From the NCBI GenBank assembly GCA_922989275.2, contig OV277871.1, forward strand, positions 60,781,848 to 60,845,847: DNA of 64,000 nucleotides. The letters are read 5' to 3'. This document shows positions 1-12,002 of the stretch, in pieces. The stretch is from Gari tellinella. Lineage: Eukaryota; Mollusca; Bivalvia; Cardiida; Psammobiidae. Position numbers and translations under genes: made by a program. The notes beneath the pieces were generated by a model. The model saw only the letters and a program-made list of their open reading frames with translations, searched no databases and was not told the origin of the DNA. Every line of letters starts with the position of its first letter. Positions within the stretch are counted from its first letter, which is position 1.

Positions 1-17
1 GAGCCTTGGCCACCGCC

Positions 18-573
18 CTAGTAAGTATCATTGGCTGACGCACTTTCGGACCGTCCTTCGCGCATGGTGTCCTCCAATCGCTGATAACCCCGCTCGGTTT
101 CGCGCCTTTCTTGTTGGCCACGTGGTCTTACGTCTTGTCGTGGTTCGCGTCGAGTACTCGGCCTCCCTCTCACGTGACCAATACTAACAATCGATTGGTT
201 CCCTTCGTCGTATTTGTAAATTTCGTCATTTACTATAAGTTTATCGTACCTCATTGATGCGTATTGTCCATTTGCACGTTCTTCGACCAATCGTTTACCT
301 AGTTCACGTCTATGTAATTTGACACGGTCCGTATAATCCTCGCGTACAGAGAAACCTGTGTCATTCAAATTTCTTTTTGCACTTTCAAGAATTGTCTCAC
401 TGTCCTTGTAGCTAGCAAATTTCACTAAAATGGTGCATTTTTCTCTTTCTCTGCCATTTATCCTATGCGCTCTCTCTATCCCAACATTTTCAAGGGCCGG
501 TAAAGCTAACTCTTCCTTTATGAAATTTCTTACTTTCTGTTCACTTTCACTCCATGGTTCATGTACATAGCCC
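18..573 (-). pseudogene. Fragment of L1-type LINE ORF1 protein
   Basis: On the minus strand an open frame (135 codons from an ATG near 425) continues upstream in the same sense to about 573 with residues such as YVHEPWSESEQKVRNFI and IERAHRI. Arrangement and motifs (an ERAHRI block, then RRELGKRL and MRYDKLIVND) are those of the RRM plus C-terminal domain of L1/Tx1-type ORF1 proteins, nucleic-acid chaperones that coat LINE RNA. The tail is rich in Arg, Gly and Glu. There is no coiled coil upstream, because similarity stops near 575 where unrelated sequence begins, and the window edge limits the 3' side. I call it a truncated LINE copy, not a host gene. The LINE clade is uncertain. Confidence 0.6.
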
Positions 574-792
574 TGAATTCCATTGAAACGGATTTATTTA
601 AGTCTCAAACACAAGCTTACAGTTTTTCTTGACACACACAAAACTGCCAAATTGTTTTTTACCTTTCTTGGCATACTGAAAGTTCCAATACGAACGCGGT
701 AAAGCACTATATCCACTCCCATTTTAAATTAAACTTGAGATTTTTGCTCCGTAAGAAAATACGTGTCCGCCATCAAAGGGGAAACAACTCAG

Positions 793-1493
793 GGCTCCGT
801 GGATGGGAGGATACTACGAAAGGCTAGTAAGACTTACGAAACGATCTTTGAGAAAAGCCATCGGTCGTAACCTACTTACGCATACACAAATGCTGACATA
901 CATCAAAGAAATTGAGTCTGTGCTTAATTCCCGACCTCTCGTTTACGTTGGAGATGATGTTAATTCTATAGTCACATTAAGCCCAGCAAATTTTCTGGTA
1001 CTTAATCCTAACATTGGATTACCAGAAATTGAAAACGGACATGATGAGGAGTATACTCCTTGTGAAAGTTCTGCCCAGAAATTACTGAAACTGTGGAAAA
1101 AGGGTCCAAAACTGCTGAATGCGTTTTGGACAATTTGGAAAGAGGACAAACACGATTAAAAACACATAGAATTAAGTCTCAATTTGTACCTCAAACTGGA
1201 GATGTTGTGCTGATAAAAGAAGACATTCCACGTGGTTGCTGGAAGCTCGGAAAAATAACAAAACTTATACAAAGCCGTGACAAAAACGTTCGTTCGGCAT
1301 AGGTGCGATTGTCGTCAGGACGTGAGATTGGTCGACCCCTGAATCTCCTTGTCCAATCGAAGTTTCAGGAGACATCGATCAAATCCAACCTGAACAACTT
1401 TCAGAGACAGCAACTAACTCTAAACACCCCACAAGAGTAGCTGCAACAATAGCCAATCAGAAAATAAAGCAGTATTTCAGCAACAGTGAATAA
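793..1493 (+). pseudogene. BEL/Pao unit 1: integrase C-terminal end and DUF5641-like tail
   Basis: This is the last part of a BEL/Pao pol gene. It begins with the block PWMGGYYERLVRLTKRSL, which carries the catalytic Glu (in YERLV) of the integrase DDE core, and continues through NSRPLVYV and LSPANFLVL. After a frameshift near 1140 come the DUF5641-like blocks GDVVLIKEDIPRGCWKLGKI and RPLNL, ending at a TAA at 1491-1493. The same sequence recurs at about 8590-9262 with roughly 95% identity by eye. The upstream part of pol is absent: sequence before about 785 is unrelated. It is the left remnant of a chain of BEL units. Confidence 0.8.
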
Positions 1494-1939
1494 ACTCTAA
1501 ATACAGAACTGTTATGTTACATACAGGTATATGTGTACAGTAAGACAATGTTAATAATTTCTATTAAAAAATCTTTCATAAATACAAATAAACAACATAG
1601 AACAGTCTATGTATAGTATACATGTAAGAGTCATAATCTGTAAGATAAGCAATCCGTACAAGCATTTGAAAATAACAGTGCACCGTTATGGTGTGTCAGG
1701 CGGAGCAGACACTATGGCGGAGTTCACACCTTTTCTGATGTGTGAGCGGAGCGACGCATCGGCGGAGTTACACTCCTCGTGCACGTCGTGCTCACAGTAG
1801 AACAATAGGCGGAGCTGTTATCCCCTCGTGCATTTTGAGATCTCTTTGTCCGCTTGAAAAGTTGTCATTTCAGTTTAGTTTTCGGATTGTACAGACGTAT
1901 TTTACTTTCAATCATTCTGTAATAGTGAAACTTAGAAAT

Positions 1940-2741
1940 ATGCGGTTCCATTGTGACACATGTGGTAGAATAAAAGGAACTTGAACCGTCACATTCAGAC
2001 AAATTGCTACATTTCAAGTGCAAAGCAACGCTTATTCGCCGGAGCTATCTGACCAAGCATTTGAAGCTTATCTATAAACTAGACAGTCACACAGTGGAGC
2101 AGTTGGTCTCTGATGTTGTTTTGGAAACCAGTGATTCTCAGAAACGCCCCCTTTAAATGGGATATATGAAGACATTTCGGATGCAGACGACACAAATCCA
2201 TATGAGGACGTGTCGGATGGTGACTTTGACACTTGGCTAGATGACAAGATAGAGATTAACAAACAGCCAACAGTGCCGCTTTTAGTTCCAGATATCACCG
2301 CAACAGAGCATTTGCCTAAGAAAAGCTCTGACATTGCAGACATGGATTTCGCTTAGACAAGACATTCAGCTATCAAGTTCAAGTGAAGCAGTAGTGGCAG
2401 CTGTAGAAAGTGATTTCAGTGACATAGAACCTGACAACGAATCCGTCGGACCGGTTTCGACTGTATCTACGAACTCCAGCGGCGACGATTCCGATATCGA
2501 ATCTAGCAACAAATCTATCGGACCCGGTTCGGATGTGGATAGTGACAGTGAGGACACGTTTGAACAGTCTGTTGAGTTCTTTAATGTAACTCTCAAAACA
2601 ACAAAATCAGTGAAAGATGGCGAAGTGAGGAAAGTGGACAGAGTAGCATCAGTTGCCTACTCTCAGAACGTTGACCCATCCAATCATAACCCTATGGAAA
2701 TTATCCAACGTATCCAACGTTTGATTAATTGTATTTGTTAA
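1940..2741 (+). pseudogene. BEL accessory gene, unit 1 copy (broken zinc-finger/acidic ORF)
   Basis: Homologous to 9716-10736 but more damaged. The start MRFHCDTCGR is followed by a deletion that removes the rest of the zinc finger, giving a stop at about 1982. The acidic part reappears from about 2155. It hits a stop near 2354, where about 55 bases present in the other copy are missing, then reopens as a Ser/Asp-rich frame to a TAA at 2739-2741. It lies between the pol stop (1493) and the LTR (2851), the place where BEL-like retroviruses carry env. No membrane segment or signal peptide is visible, so it is not env-like. Confidence 0.55.
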
Positions 2742-2840
2742 GTTGGTTTTCTGTTATTTTTTACACATAATTATAAAAGTCAAGAAGACGGAGCAGAAGG
2801 AGTTAAATCAGTAGAAATTGGAATGGCGGAGCACGCCATA

Positions 2841-3440
2841 AACTTGCTTATGTCGTGCGGCGGAGCCATATTAGGGTGGTTTACACGTGCTCATATTGAA
2901 CCCTATATAAGGGCCAACATATGCTTGGCTCGACGCTCTGTACTTTGAAATTTCGGACTTATTGGTTATACTGTAATTGGATTTAAATTGCTAAAATGAT
3001 CGAAAACATGGATATTAAATGTACAATTAAATATGTTAAAAATGGATTTAATTTGTTTTGTATCATTTCCACTGTGGCGGATTATTAAGAAACCTAATTT
3101 GCTCTCCCAATAACTAAAGTAAAAGTGTCCGCCACATTGCAACTTGCTTATGTCGTGCGGAGGAGCCATTATTAGGGTGGTTTACACGTGCTCATATTGA
3201 ACCCTATATAAGGGCCAACATATGCTTGGCTCGACGCTCTATACTTTGAAATTTCGGTCTTATTGGTTATACTGTGATTGGATTTAAATTGCTAAAGTGA
3301 TCGAAAACATGGATATTAACTGTAGAATTAAATATGTTTAAAATGGATTTAATTTGTTTTGTTTGATTTCCACTGTGGCGGATTATAAAGAAACCTAATT
3401 TGCTCTCCCAATAACTAAAGTAAAAGTGTCCGCCACATTG
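2841..3440 (+). repeat. Duplicated BEL LTR (two 300-bp tandem units)
   Basis: Units 2841-3140 and 3141-3440 are near-identical head-to-tail copies. Inside each is a 286-287 bp segment that starts TGTCGTGCGG and ends GTCCGCCACA (2851-3136 and 3151-3437), with the TG...CA ends expected of an LTR. The same segment occurs once at 10651-10930. A primer-binding-like sequence follows the second unit directly, so its right end is a true LTR end. The double LTR could be a local tandem duplication or the product of LTR-LTR recombination. The left boundary is less certain than the right. Confidence 0.65.
2901..2913 (+). promoter_or_regulatory. TATA box in BEL LTR
   Basis: CCCTATATAAGGG lies about 50 bp inside the LTR copy and is preserved in the second copy (about 3202-3214) and in the LTR at 10651 (CCCTATATAAGAG). 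This position and sequence fit a retrotransposon core promoter. No activity can be inferred, because all the coding regions downstream are broken. Confidence 0.5.
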
Positions 3441-3442
3441 TT

Positions 3443-3460
3443 TGGTGCCGGAACCCGGGA
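3443..3460 (+). other. Primer-binding site of BEL unit 2
   Basis: TGGTGCCGGAACCCGGGA begins six bases after the LTR end CA, starts with the TGG that pairs with tRNA 3'-CCA, and is followed by the gag leader. In unit 3 the equivalent place (10933-10950) has lost most of this motif. The tRNA species was not identified. Confidence 0.6.
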
Positions 3461-3548
3461 TAGCCTGGTGAAAATTTAAGTGAATATTCAAGTGAAAAGT
3501 TTCGGATTACTAATTGAATTGATATTGACGGAATATTTCGAAACAAAT

Positions 3549-4990
3549 ATGTCAGCGTCAAAATACACCAAAGGTGTAAGAACGCGGTACCGAAACCGCC
3601 TTGAAAATGAAATACAAAATTGTGAAATATTACTGGAAAAATACTATTCAGACACCAGTATAGAAGAACATGTGTCTAAAGTGAACATGTGCATAAAAGT
3701 GTTGAAAATTTATACTGAAAAGGTAGAGATGCAGTGTGAAAAATACATTTCATCACTTGCAGAGAGTGAAGATGAAGAAGTAGATACTGATATTGTAATA
3801 GACGAGGATTATAGTTTGTGTGATAAAGCGACCGAGTGTTGAGTGAAGCTTGAAAATCTTCGAGAAAATCTCACAGAAGAGACAAGTGCTATCTTACAAC
3901 TAAAACAAGCAAAAACAAAAGAAGAGTCTGAGTTACAAACTCAAATGCAAGAATTTATTGCTGAACAAAATGCACGGCAACAGGACTTTGTTAGACGTCA
4001 GAATCACAATCAAAGGGAATTCATGGAAAGACAAATGACTCTCCAACAAGAGGCTCTGGTTAAGGTTAGTGGTTCACATGACAAGTCAACATCCGTTAAG
4101 TTGCCAAAATTAGAAATGAAACAATTTTCTGGTAACAAAATAAAATGGCCTGAATTTTGGGATTCATTTTCTTGCACAGTTGATGAAAATAAGAAACTGT
4201 CTGACGTTGAAAAATTTACCTACCTACAAAGTAAACTTCCTGGTGATGCAAAAGCAGCCATATCAGGTTTATCACTATGTAGTAAAACTTACAGAGTAGC
4301 TATATCCTTACTGAAAGAGCGGTTTGGACAGGCACAAGAGATAATTGATCTCCATTATCATACGATGATGAATCTGGAACCACCAGCAAACAAATCAGCT
4401 AATCTCAGGCAATTTCTAGACACTATTGAGAAACATTTGAGAAGTTTAGAAGTCATGGGCGAGAATACAGACCAAAACATGTTTCTTGCAATGATTAAGT
4501 CGAAAATTCCAAAGGACGTCCTGACGTCTGGAAGTGCAGAAAGGTACTAGCCATGAGTGTACTGTTTCAGAGCTACGTAAACGAATGAAAGATTACGTAA
4601 CTGCTCGAGAACAGTCAGAAAAAGAAACAAACAAACAATATCCAAAGAATGGACAGGAAAAACAAAGTGGTCAGTCTTTCCGGAGATTTGAAAACGTCAG
4701 AAAACAAACACCCGGTTATGTGTACAATAACGTGTTTGCACGTTGTCCAATTTCTGCAGAAACATTGTTCTCTGGAGAAAATTCTGCTCAAGGATACGCA
4801 AACAAATGTAGTTCAAATCGTCACTGGAGTGACGATTGCACGAAATTCAAAAGTATTGAGCAATGAAAAAGATTACTGAAGGATTCGTGTTACAAGTGCT
4901 TAAAAGTTGGACACAAGACCCATGAATGCAAACGGAGTAAAATGTGTTCACTGTGGTGAAAAAGATGTTCATCACAGGAGGCTTTGTCCT
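3549..4990 (+). pseudogene. BEL/Pao unit 2: gag (DUF1759-like, zinc knuckles)
   Basis: Gag polyprotein of a BEL/Pao LTR retrotransposon. The ATG at 3549 opens MSASKYTKGVRTRYRN. An in-frame TGA at 3840 breaks it where unit 3 has TGC, so the stop is a late mutation. A Gln/Glu-rich coiled-coil stretch (residues about 100-165) leads into a DUF1759-type capsid region with VKLPKLEMKQFSGNKIKWPE and LLKERFGQ. A frameshift near 4525 moves the frame, and a CX2CX4HX4C zinc knuckle (CYKCLKVGHKTHEC) lies at 4888-4929. A second knuckle-like CVHC...HHRRLC follows in a shifted frame. The capsid would package element RNA. Several frame breaks make it non-functional. Confidence 0.8.
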
Positions 4991-7900
4991 AAAAAATTTC
5001 AAAACAAAGAAACCAATGGAGTATGTTAATGTCTCAGAGGAGATAGAATTACACACTACCCCTGATTACACCGGACAGGAAAATGTAGGAGAATTCGTTT
5101 TAATGCAAACGGCAAAGGTTGAAGCTAAAAATACAGCAAATTCAAACAAGGAACAAATTCGACTCCTTCTAGATTCGGGTTCACAAAGGACATACGTGTC
5201 GGAGCATCTGGCGGACCGACTCCGTCTAAAACGAGGTGAAAATCAAGAAATTAAAGTGGTGACCTTTGGTAGTAAGGCAAAGGTGATCAAGACACCTTCC
5301 ACAAAACTGGATATCAAATTGAAGAATGGACAGTACTGCAAACATAGTTCCTGACATCACTGGAACAATGGAAAGGAAAGTTATTAAGTTCGACAAGGCA
5401 GTGCAACAAACTTTGAGAAGTGTAGATATGGCCGACATTGTACCATCTGACAATGAATTTTCTTCAGTTGACCTTCTGATAGGTAATGACTTTTATTTGG
5501 ACATTGTGTTGTCTCAAAGAATAGAAATTCAGCCAGGCTTGTACTTGCTTAGTTCCAAAGTAGGATCGTATCAAGGAAACGGACAATAAAGCAAATGATT
5601 ACAGCATGCTTATACTTACCTACGGTTCTGAGTGTGGTAGTCAAAACCTTTACTCCGCCGTGGATGAAAGTGTACCAAGAAAGCCAACCCTTGAAGACTT
5701 TTGGGCCATTGAATCTATTGGCGTGACAGATAACATTTGGGACACTAATGATACAATTGCAATTGCCAAATTCAAGGAAACAATCAAGTATGAGAATGAA
5801 AGATACCAAGCAACATGGCCATGGAAAGAAGATATGCAGGATCTACCAGTAAATCGTGGACTAGCTCATGGTAGGTTGACATCTAATGTCAACAGATTAA
5901 AGAAAATGAACAATCTTATGAACAAATATGACGCTGTCATACAATATCAGCTACAGAAAGGAGTAATTGAAAAGATAGATGGAAGTGTAGACCCAACAAG
6001 CGGAGTAGTTCACTACCTACCTTATCACGCAGTCATAACTCCTCATAAAACAACAACAAAAGTGCGTTTGGTCTACGATGCATCAGCCAAGACCAGTGAT
6101 AAAAACAAGAGCTTAAATAAATGTCTTTTCCGAGGCCCAGTATGTTAAACGATCTCTGTGGCATATTAATGAGATTCCGTACACACAACATTGCTCTTGT
6201 GGCAGACATTGAAAAAGCGTTCCTTCAAGTTGGTTGAAGCCAGATCAACGAAATTGCACAAGGTTCTTGCGGCTTAAGGATATCTCAAATCCTTATACAG
6301 ACAGGGAAAACGTCCAAGAATATCGGTTTTGCCGAGTACCCTTTGGAGTTATCTCCAGTCCTTTCATTCTAGGCGCAACCATAGAACACCATTTGGAATC
6401 TTATAAGACTGACATTGGTGAACAAATAAAGAATGATATATATGTGGACAATGTCATTACAGGGACAAATGATGATAATGAAGCTCTCAAGTTGTACACC
6501 GATTCAAAAGCTATGTTTACAGACGCAGCAATGCATTTGAGAGAGTGGTCTTCTTAAACTTAAACTTATTAATTTGATTAAACGCCTATTTTTACACATA
6601 GTATATTCAATGGCGTTGTACAATGAATGACAGCAAGACACTAAACAAAGTTATACCAATGGAGGATAAGGCAAATAAATACGAAAGACTCAAGCAGGAA
6701 ACGTAACACAAACAATACACCCACCTCTCAAGCAGAACACACACACACAGTCATACCACAACAAACACACACGCAATACAATTCCTACATCTACACACTA
6801 AATAGAAAACAACACGCAAGACAAACATAAAGCAAAGTGAATGTCTGAAACAATAAAGGTGCTTGGTCACACTTGGAACACTGCCAAAAGATACGTTGTC
6901 ATTGAAAAAGTCGCTTATACCTGATGACGATACTACACCAACCAAGAGATCTGTACTAAGGCAATTGGCGTCAGTCTATGACACACTTGGATTGTTTTCA
7001 CCAGGACTTCTCCGGGGGGAGGTGCTCCTACAAACTGTATGGAGCGAAGGTCAAGAATGGGACGATGGATGTGTTGGATCAATGTGACGCGGAAACATGG
7101 CTTTCAATCGAAGACGACTTGAAGAAGATTCCTGAAATCGAGATACCAAGAAATTTAGCGATGCAAGATGACAATGTTCAGTATAAGTTACTCTGCTTTT
7201 GTGACGCGTCATCGCATGCTTATGCAATCTGTGTCTACCTACATCAAGAGGGCAGTTCTCTGTCAAGAGCCGATCTGATCTTCTCTAAGTTCCGATTAGC
7301 CCCAAAGAAACAGATTACAATTCCTAGGTTAGAGCTATTGGCGGTTCCCATAGTCGCTCGCTGTGTTGCGTTTGTGAAAAAGCATTTAGCTCTGCCAATA
7401 CAAGACGTTTACTTGTGGAGTGACTCCCAAGGTGTCCTTCATTGGATGTACTCTGAAAATGTATCGTCAGTGTTCGTAGCTAATCGTGTGAAAGAAATAA
7501 AAAGCTGCAATGTCAAAGAATTCAGATACACACCATCCTCTGACAATCCAGCGGATTTACCTAGCAGAGGAACAACAATTGAGCAACTGAAAAACAATTG
7601 TTTGTGGTTTCAGGGACCATGCTGGCTCTCTAAACCATTAAATGAGTGGAGATATATTTCCGGTACTAAAGAATGTGACATAGTGAAGGATGTTGATCAA
7701 CCTCTTGAAAGTGTTCAACTGTCTGAAGAGACATGTGACAACCCTCCTTTTCAAATCGATAGTGAAAGGTTCTCCTCAGCCTCAAAATTGATTCGAGTAA
7801 CTGCTTTCGCAAATCGATTTTTCAACAAAACACGAAAACTGGAGAGTCACAAGGGTCCATTGACTTCTGAGGAGCTACAGCAGGCTGAAACAATGTGGAT

Positions 7901-9262
7901 CAAATCTGTACAAAGGAAACATTTCCCTGGTGTATTTGATGCCATAACAAATAACAAATCAAATAACTTGCAGAGGCAATTGGACTTATACATTGATGAC
8001 AATGGTGTCCTAAGATGTCGTGGCCGTATGGAGCATGCGTCCATGTCTGAAGCCAAAGAATGTACATTTTACTCTGTTGGAGGTCGAAAGGATGCACAAA
8101 GAGCTTCTTCATAGCGGTGTATCACATACTTTAAGTAGCATTCGCAAACGATTCTGGATACCATGCGGACGTGCCAGCGTTAAACGTGTTATTCGGCAGT
8201 GTCTTGTGTGTCGACGTCAGGAAGGTGGAGCATATGCAATGCCAAAAATGGCTCCACTTCCTGCAGAACGTGTAACAGAATCAGTTCCGTTTGCAAAAGT
8301 CGGTCTTGACTATTTAGGCCCATTGTATGTCAAAGGCAAGGACGAAACAAACAAGATATGGATTTGCCTATATACATGCCTGGTCACGCGTGCAGTTCAT
8401 TTAGAAATGATGAACAACTTAACACCTGAAGAGTTCTTAATGGGCTTTAGACGTTTCATAGCTTCTATAGGAAATCCAGACACAATTTTCAGTGACAATG
8501 CTCAACAGTTCAAACTAGGCAGTGAAACGCTTGAACTAGTTCGGCGGAGCATACTTAAGTGTGAGGATGTACAAAGTTATGTCTCCGTTGATTGGAGGAT
8601 ACTACCGAAAGGCTAGTAGGACTTACGAAACGATCTTTGAGAAAAGCCATCGGTCGTAACCTACTTACGCATACACAAATGCTGACATACATCAAAGAAA
8701 TTGAGTCTGTGCTTAATTCCCGACCTCTCGTTTACGTTGGAGATGATGTTAATTCTATAGTCACATTAAGCCCAGCAAATTTTCTGGTAACATTGGTTGA
8801 CCAGAAATTGAAAAAGGACATGATGAGGAGTATACTCCTTGAGAAAGTTCTGCCCAGAAATTACTGAAACTGTGGAAAAAGGGTAAAAAACTGCTGAATG
8901 CGTTTTGGACAATTTGGAGAAATGAGTATGTGTTAAGCCTTCGTGAAAGAGGACAAACACGATTAATAACACTTAGAATTAAGTCTCAATTTGTACCTCA
9001 AATTGGAGATGTTGTACTGATAAAAAAAGACTTTCCACGCGGTTGCTGAAAAAACGTTCGTTCGGCAAAGGTGCGATTGTCGTCAGGACGTGAGATTGGT
9101 AGACCCCTGAATCTACTTTGTCCAATCGAAGTTTCAGGAGACATCGACCAAATCCAACCTGAACAACTTTCAGAGACAGCAACTAACTCTAAACACCCCA
9201 AAAGAGTAGCTGCAACAATAGCCAATCAGAAAATAAAGCAGTATTTCAGCAACAGTGAATAA
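4991..9262 (+). pseudogene. BEL/Pao unit 2: pol (PR-RT-RH-IN), decayed
   Basis: The domain order is that of BEL/Pao. Aspartic protease has LLLDSGSQRTYVSEHLADRL with the catalytic DSGS at 5172-5183. RT has VRLVYDAS (about 6064), DIEKAFLQV (about 6205), FCRVPFGVISSPF and the catalytic box YVDN at 6441-6452. RNase H has CFCDASSHAYAI (about 7195) and WSDSQGVLHW (about 7416). Integrase has an HHCC zinc region (8091-8215), GLDYLGPLYV (first Asp, about 8304) and FSDNAQQF (second Asp, about 8489); the region before the catalytic Glu is deleted at about 8585. A DUF5641-like tail ends at TAA 9260-9262. At least eight frameshifts or stops and a foreign insert at 6556-6838 show it is dead. YVDN instead of YVDD is typical of many Pao-group elements. 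Confidence 0.85.
6556..6838 (-). repeat. Foreign insert in BEL pol, Penelope-like 3'-tail relic
   Basis: The pol reading frame stops after HLREWSS and resumes near 6855 with the VLGHTWNT-like block. Between them lies AT-rich sequence with ACAC runs. About 165 bases of it (6673-6836) are the reverse complement of 13984-14180, which sits at the end of a Penelope-like tail. I infer a short, 5'-truncated retroelement insertion. A target-site duplication is not obvious. Confidence 0.5.
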
Positions 9263-9715
9263 ACTCTAAATACAGAACTGTTATGTTACATACAGGTATA
9301 TTTGTAAAGTAAGACAATGTAAATAATTTCTATTAAAAAATCTTTCATAAATACAAATAAACAACATAGAACAGTCTATGTATAGTATACATGTAAGAGT
9401 CATAATCTGTAAGATAAGCAATCCGTACAAGCATGTGAAAATAACAGTGTACCGTTATGGTGTGTCAGGCGGAGCAGACACTATGGCGGAGTTATGTGTT
9501 CACACCTTTTCTGATGTGTGAGCGGAGCGACGCATCGGCGGAGTTACACTCCTCGTGCACGTCGTGCTCACAGTAGAACAATAGGCGGAGCTGTTATCCC
9601 CTCGTGCATTTTGAGATCTCTTTGTCCGCTTGAAAAGTTGTCATTTCAGTTTAGTTTTCGGATTGTACAGACGTATTTTACGTTCAATCATTCTGTAATA
9701 GTGAAACCTAGAAAT

Positions 9716-10736
9716 ATGCGGTTCCATTGTGACACATGTGGTAGAAGTTATACCAATAAACGGAACTTGAACCGTCACAAGAAAGAAAAGCATTCAGACA
9801 AATTGCTATATTTCAAGTGTGTTGTTGCTGCAAAGCAACGCTTATTCGCCGGAGCTTTCTGACCAAGCATTTGAAGCTTATCTATAAACTAGACAGTCAC
9901 ACAGTGGAGCAGTTGGTCTCTGATGTTGTTTTGGAAACCAGTGATTCTCAGAAACGCCCCCTTTAAATGGGATATATGAAGACATTTCGGATGCAGACGA
10001 CACAAATCCATATGAGGACGTGTCGGATGGTGACTTTGACACTTGGCTAGATGACAAGATAGAGATTAACAAACAGCCAACAGTGCCGCTTTTAGTTCCA
10101 GATATCACCGCAACAGAGCATTTGCCTAAGAAAAGCTCTGACATTGCAGACATGGATTTCGCTCAGGACTATAAAGAACCTACGCTTGACGAAGAATACA
10201 ATCATGCAGACGCTGAACTTAGACAAGACATTCAGCTATCAAGTTCAAGTGAAGCAGTAGTGGCAGCTGTAGAAAGTGATTTCAGTGACATAAAACCTGA
10301 CAACGAATCCGTCGGACCGGTTTCGACTGTATCTACGAACTCCAGCGGCGACGATTCCGATATCGAATCTAGCAACAAATCTATCGGACCCGGTTCGGAT
10401 GTGGATAGTAATTCCGGTGATGATGCAGACAATAACCCCATAGAAATATCAAGTGATGAAAGTGACAGTGAGGACACGTTTGAACAGTCTGTTGTGTTCT
10501 TTAATATAACTCTCAAAACAACAAAATCAGTGAAAGATGGCGAAGTGAGGAAAGTGAACAGAGTAGCATCAGTTGCCTACTCTCAGAACTTTGACCCATC
10601 CAATCATAACCCTATGAAATTATCCAACGTATACAGCAGGAATGTGTTTATGTCGTGCGGCGGAGCCATATTAGGGTGGTTTACACGTGCTCAGATTGAA
10701 CCCTATATAAGAGCCAACATAAATATGTTTGACTAA
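9716..10736 (+). pseudogene. BEL accessory gene: C2H2 zinc finger plus acidic Ser/Asp-rich protein
   Basis: Lies between the pol stop (9262) and the LTR (10651). The first ATG gives a classical C2H2 finger, CDTCGRSYTNKRNLNRH then KKEKH (CX2CX12HX4H). In an alternative frame a degenerate second finger-like block (SFLTKHLKLIYK) follows, leading to EQLVSDVVLETSDSQ. A frame shift in a run of C at about 9957, shared with the copy at 2150, precedes a long acidic region (DGDFDTWLDDKIEI, then many SD, ED and SS pairs) of about 190 residues. That frame now runs on into the LTR and stops at 10736, owing to a local deletion. The layout resembles a DNA-binding module with an acidic activation-like tail. 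Function is unknown, and the gene may have been captured from a host. No env features are seen. Confidence 0.5.
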
Positions 10737-10930
10737 CGCTCTGTACTTTGAAATTTCGGACTTATTGGTTATACTGTGATTGGATTTAAAGTTATCGAAA
10801 ACATGGATATTAAATGTAAAATTAAATATATTAAAATGGATTTAATTTGTTTTGTATGATTTCCACTGTGGCGGATTATTAAGAAACCTAATTTGCTCTC
10901 CCAATAACTAAAGTAAAAGTGTCCGCCACA
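10651..10930 (+). repeat. BEL LTR shared by units 2 and 3
   Basis: A single 280-bp copy of the TGTCGTGCGG...GTCCGCCACA segment seen at 2851 and 3151, with the TATA box at about 10701. It is followed by the gag leader of a further unit, so one LTR serves as the 3' LTR of unit 2 and the 5' LTR of unit 3. Confidence 0.65.
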
Positions 10931-11029
10931 TTGTTTGGGAATTACCTGGTGAAAGTTTAATTGAATATTCAAGTGAAAAGTTTCGGATTACTAATTGGAT
11001 TGATATTGACGGAATATTTCGAAACAAAT

Positions 11030-12002
11030 ATGTCAGCGTCAAAATACACCAAAGGTGTAGGAACGCGGTACCGAAACCGCCTTTGAAAATGAAATACAAA
11101 ATTGTGAAATATTACTGGAAAAATACTATTCAGACACCAGTATAGAAGAACATGTGTCTAAAGTGAACATGTGCATAAAAGTGTTGAAAATTTATACTGA
11201 AAAGGTAGAGATGCAGTGTGAAAAATACATTTCATCACTTGCAGAGAGTGAAGATGAAGAAGTAGATACTGATATTGTAAAAGACGAGGATTATAGTCTG
11301 TGTGATAAAGCGACTGAGTGTTGCGTGAAGCTTTGAAAATCTTCGAGAAAATCTCACAGAAGAGACAAGTGCTACCTTACAACTAAAACAAGCAAAAACA
11401 AAAGAAGAGTCTGGGTTACAAACTCAAATGCAAGAATTTATTGCTGAACAAAATGCACGGCAACTGGACTTTGTTAGACGTCAGAATCACAATCAAAGGG
11501 AAATGATTCTCCAACAAGAGGCTCTGGTTAAGGTAAGTGGTTCACATGACAAGTCAACATCCGTCAAGTTGCCAAAATTAGAAATGAAACCATTTTCTGG
11601 TAACAAAATAAAATGGCCTGAATTTTGGGATTCATTTTCTTGCACAGTTGATGAAAATAAGAAACTGTCTGACGTTGAAAAATTTACCTACCTACCTATC
11701 TGCTCTCTGGTGATGCAAAAGCAGCCACATCAGGTTTATGTAGGAAAAATTACGGAGTAGCTATATCTTTACTGAAAGAGCGGTTTGGAAAGGCACAAGA
11801 GATAATTGATTTCCATTATCATACGATGATGAATCTGGAACCACCAGCCAACAAATCAGCTAATCTCAGGCAATTTCTAGACACTATAGAAGATAGAAGT
11901 CATGGGCGAGAATACAGACCAAAACATGTTTCTTGCAATGATTAAGTCGAAAATTCATCTGGAAGTGCATAAAGGTACTACCCATGAGTGGACTGTTTCA
12001 GA
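11030..12002 (+). pseudogene. BEL/Pao unit 3: gag 5' part
   Basis: A copy of 3549-4545. ATG at 11030 (MSASKYTKGV), extra T frameshifts at about 11082 and 11333, loss of an MERQ-coding segment, a damaged capsid block at about 11695, and a deletion near 11890. The residue equivalent to the unit 2 TGA is a TGC Cys codon here. The sequence is collinear until about 12002, where the next segment is inverted. Non-functional. Confidence 0.75.

Noticed and set aside
1940..10736. env gene in the BEL element
   Set aside because: The reading frame in this position has no signal peptide, membrane segment or Cys pattern of envelope proteins; it carries a zinc finger and acidic tail.
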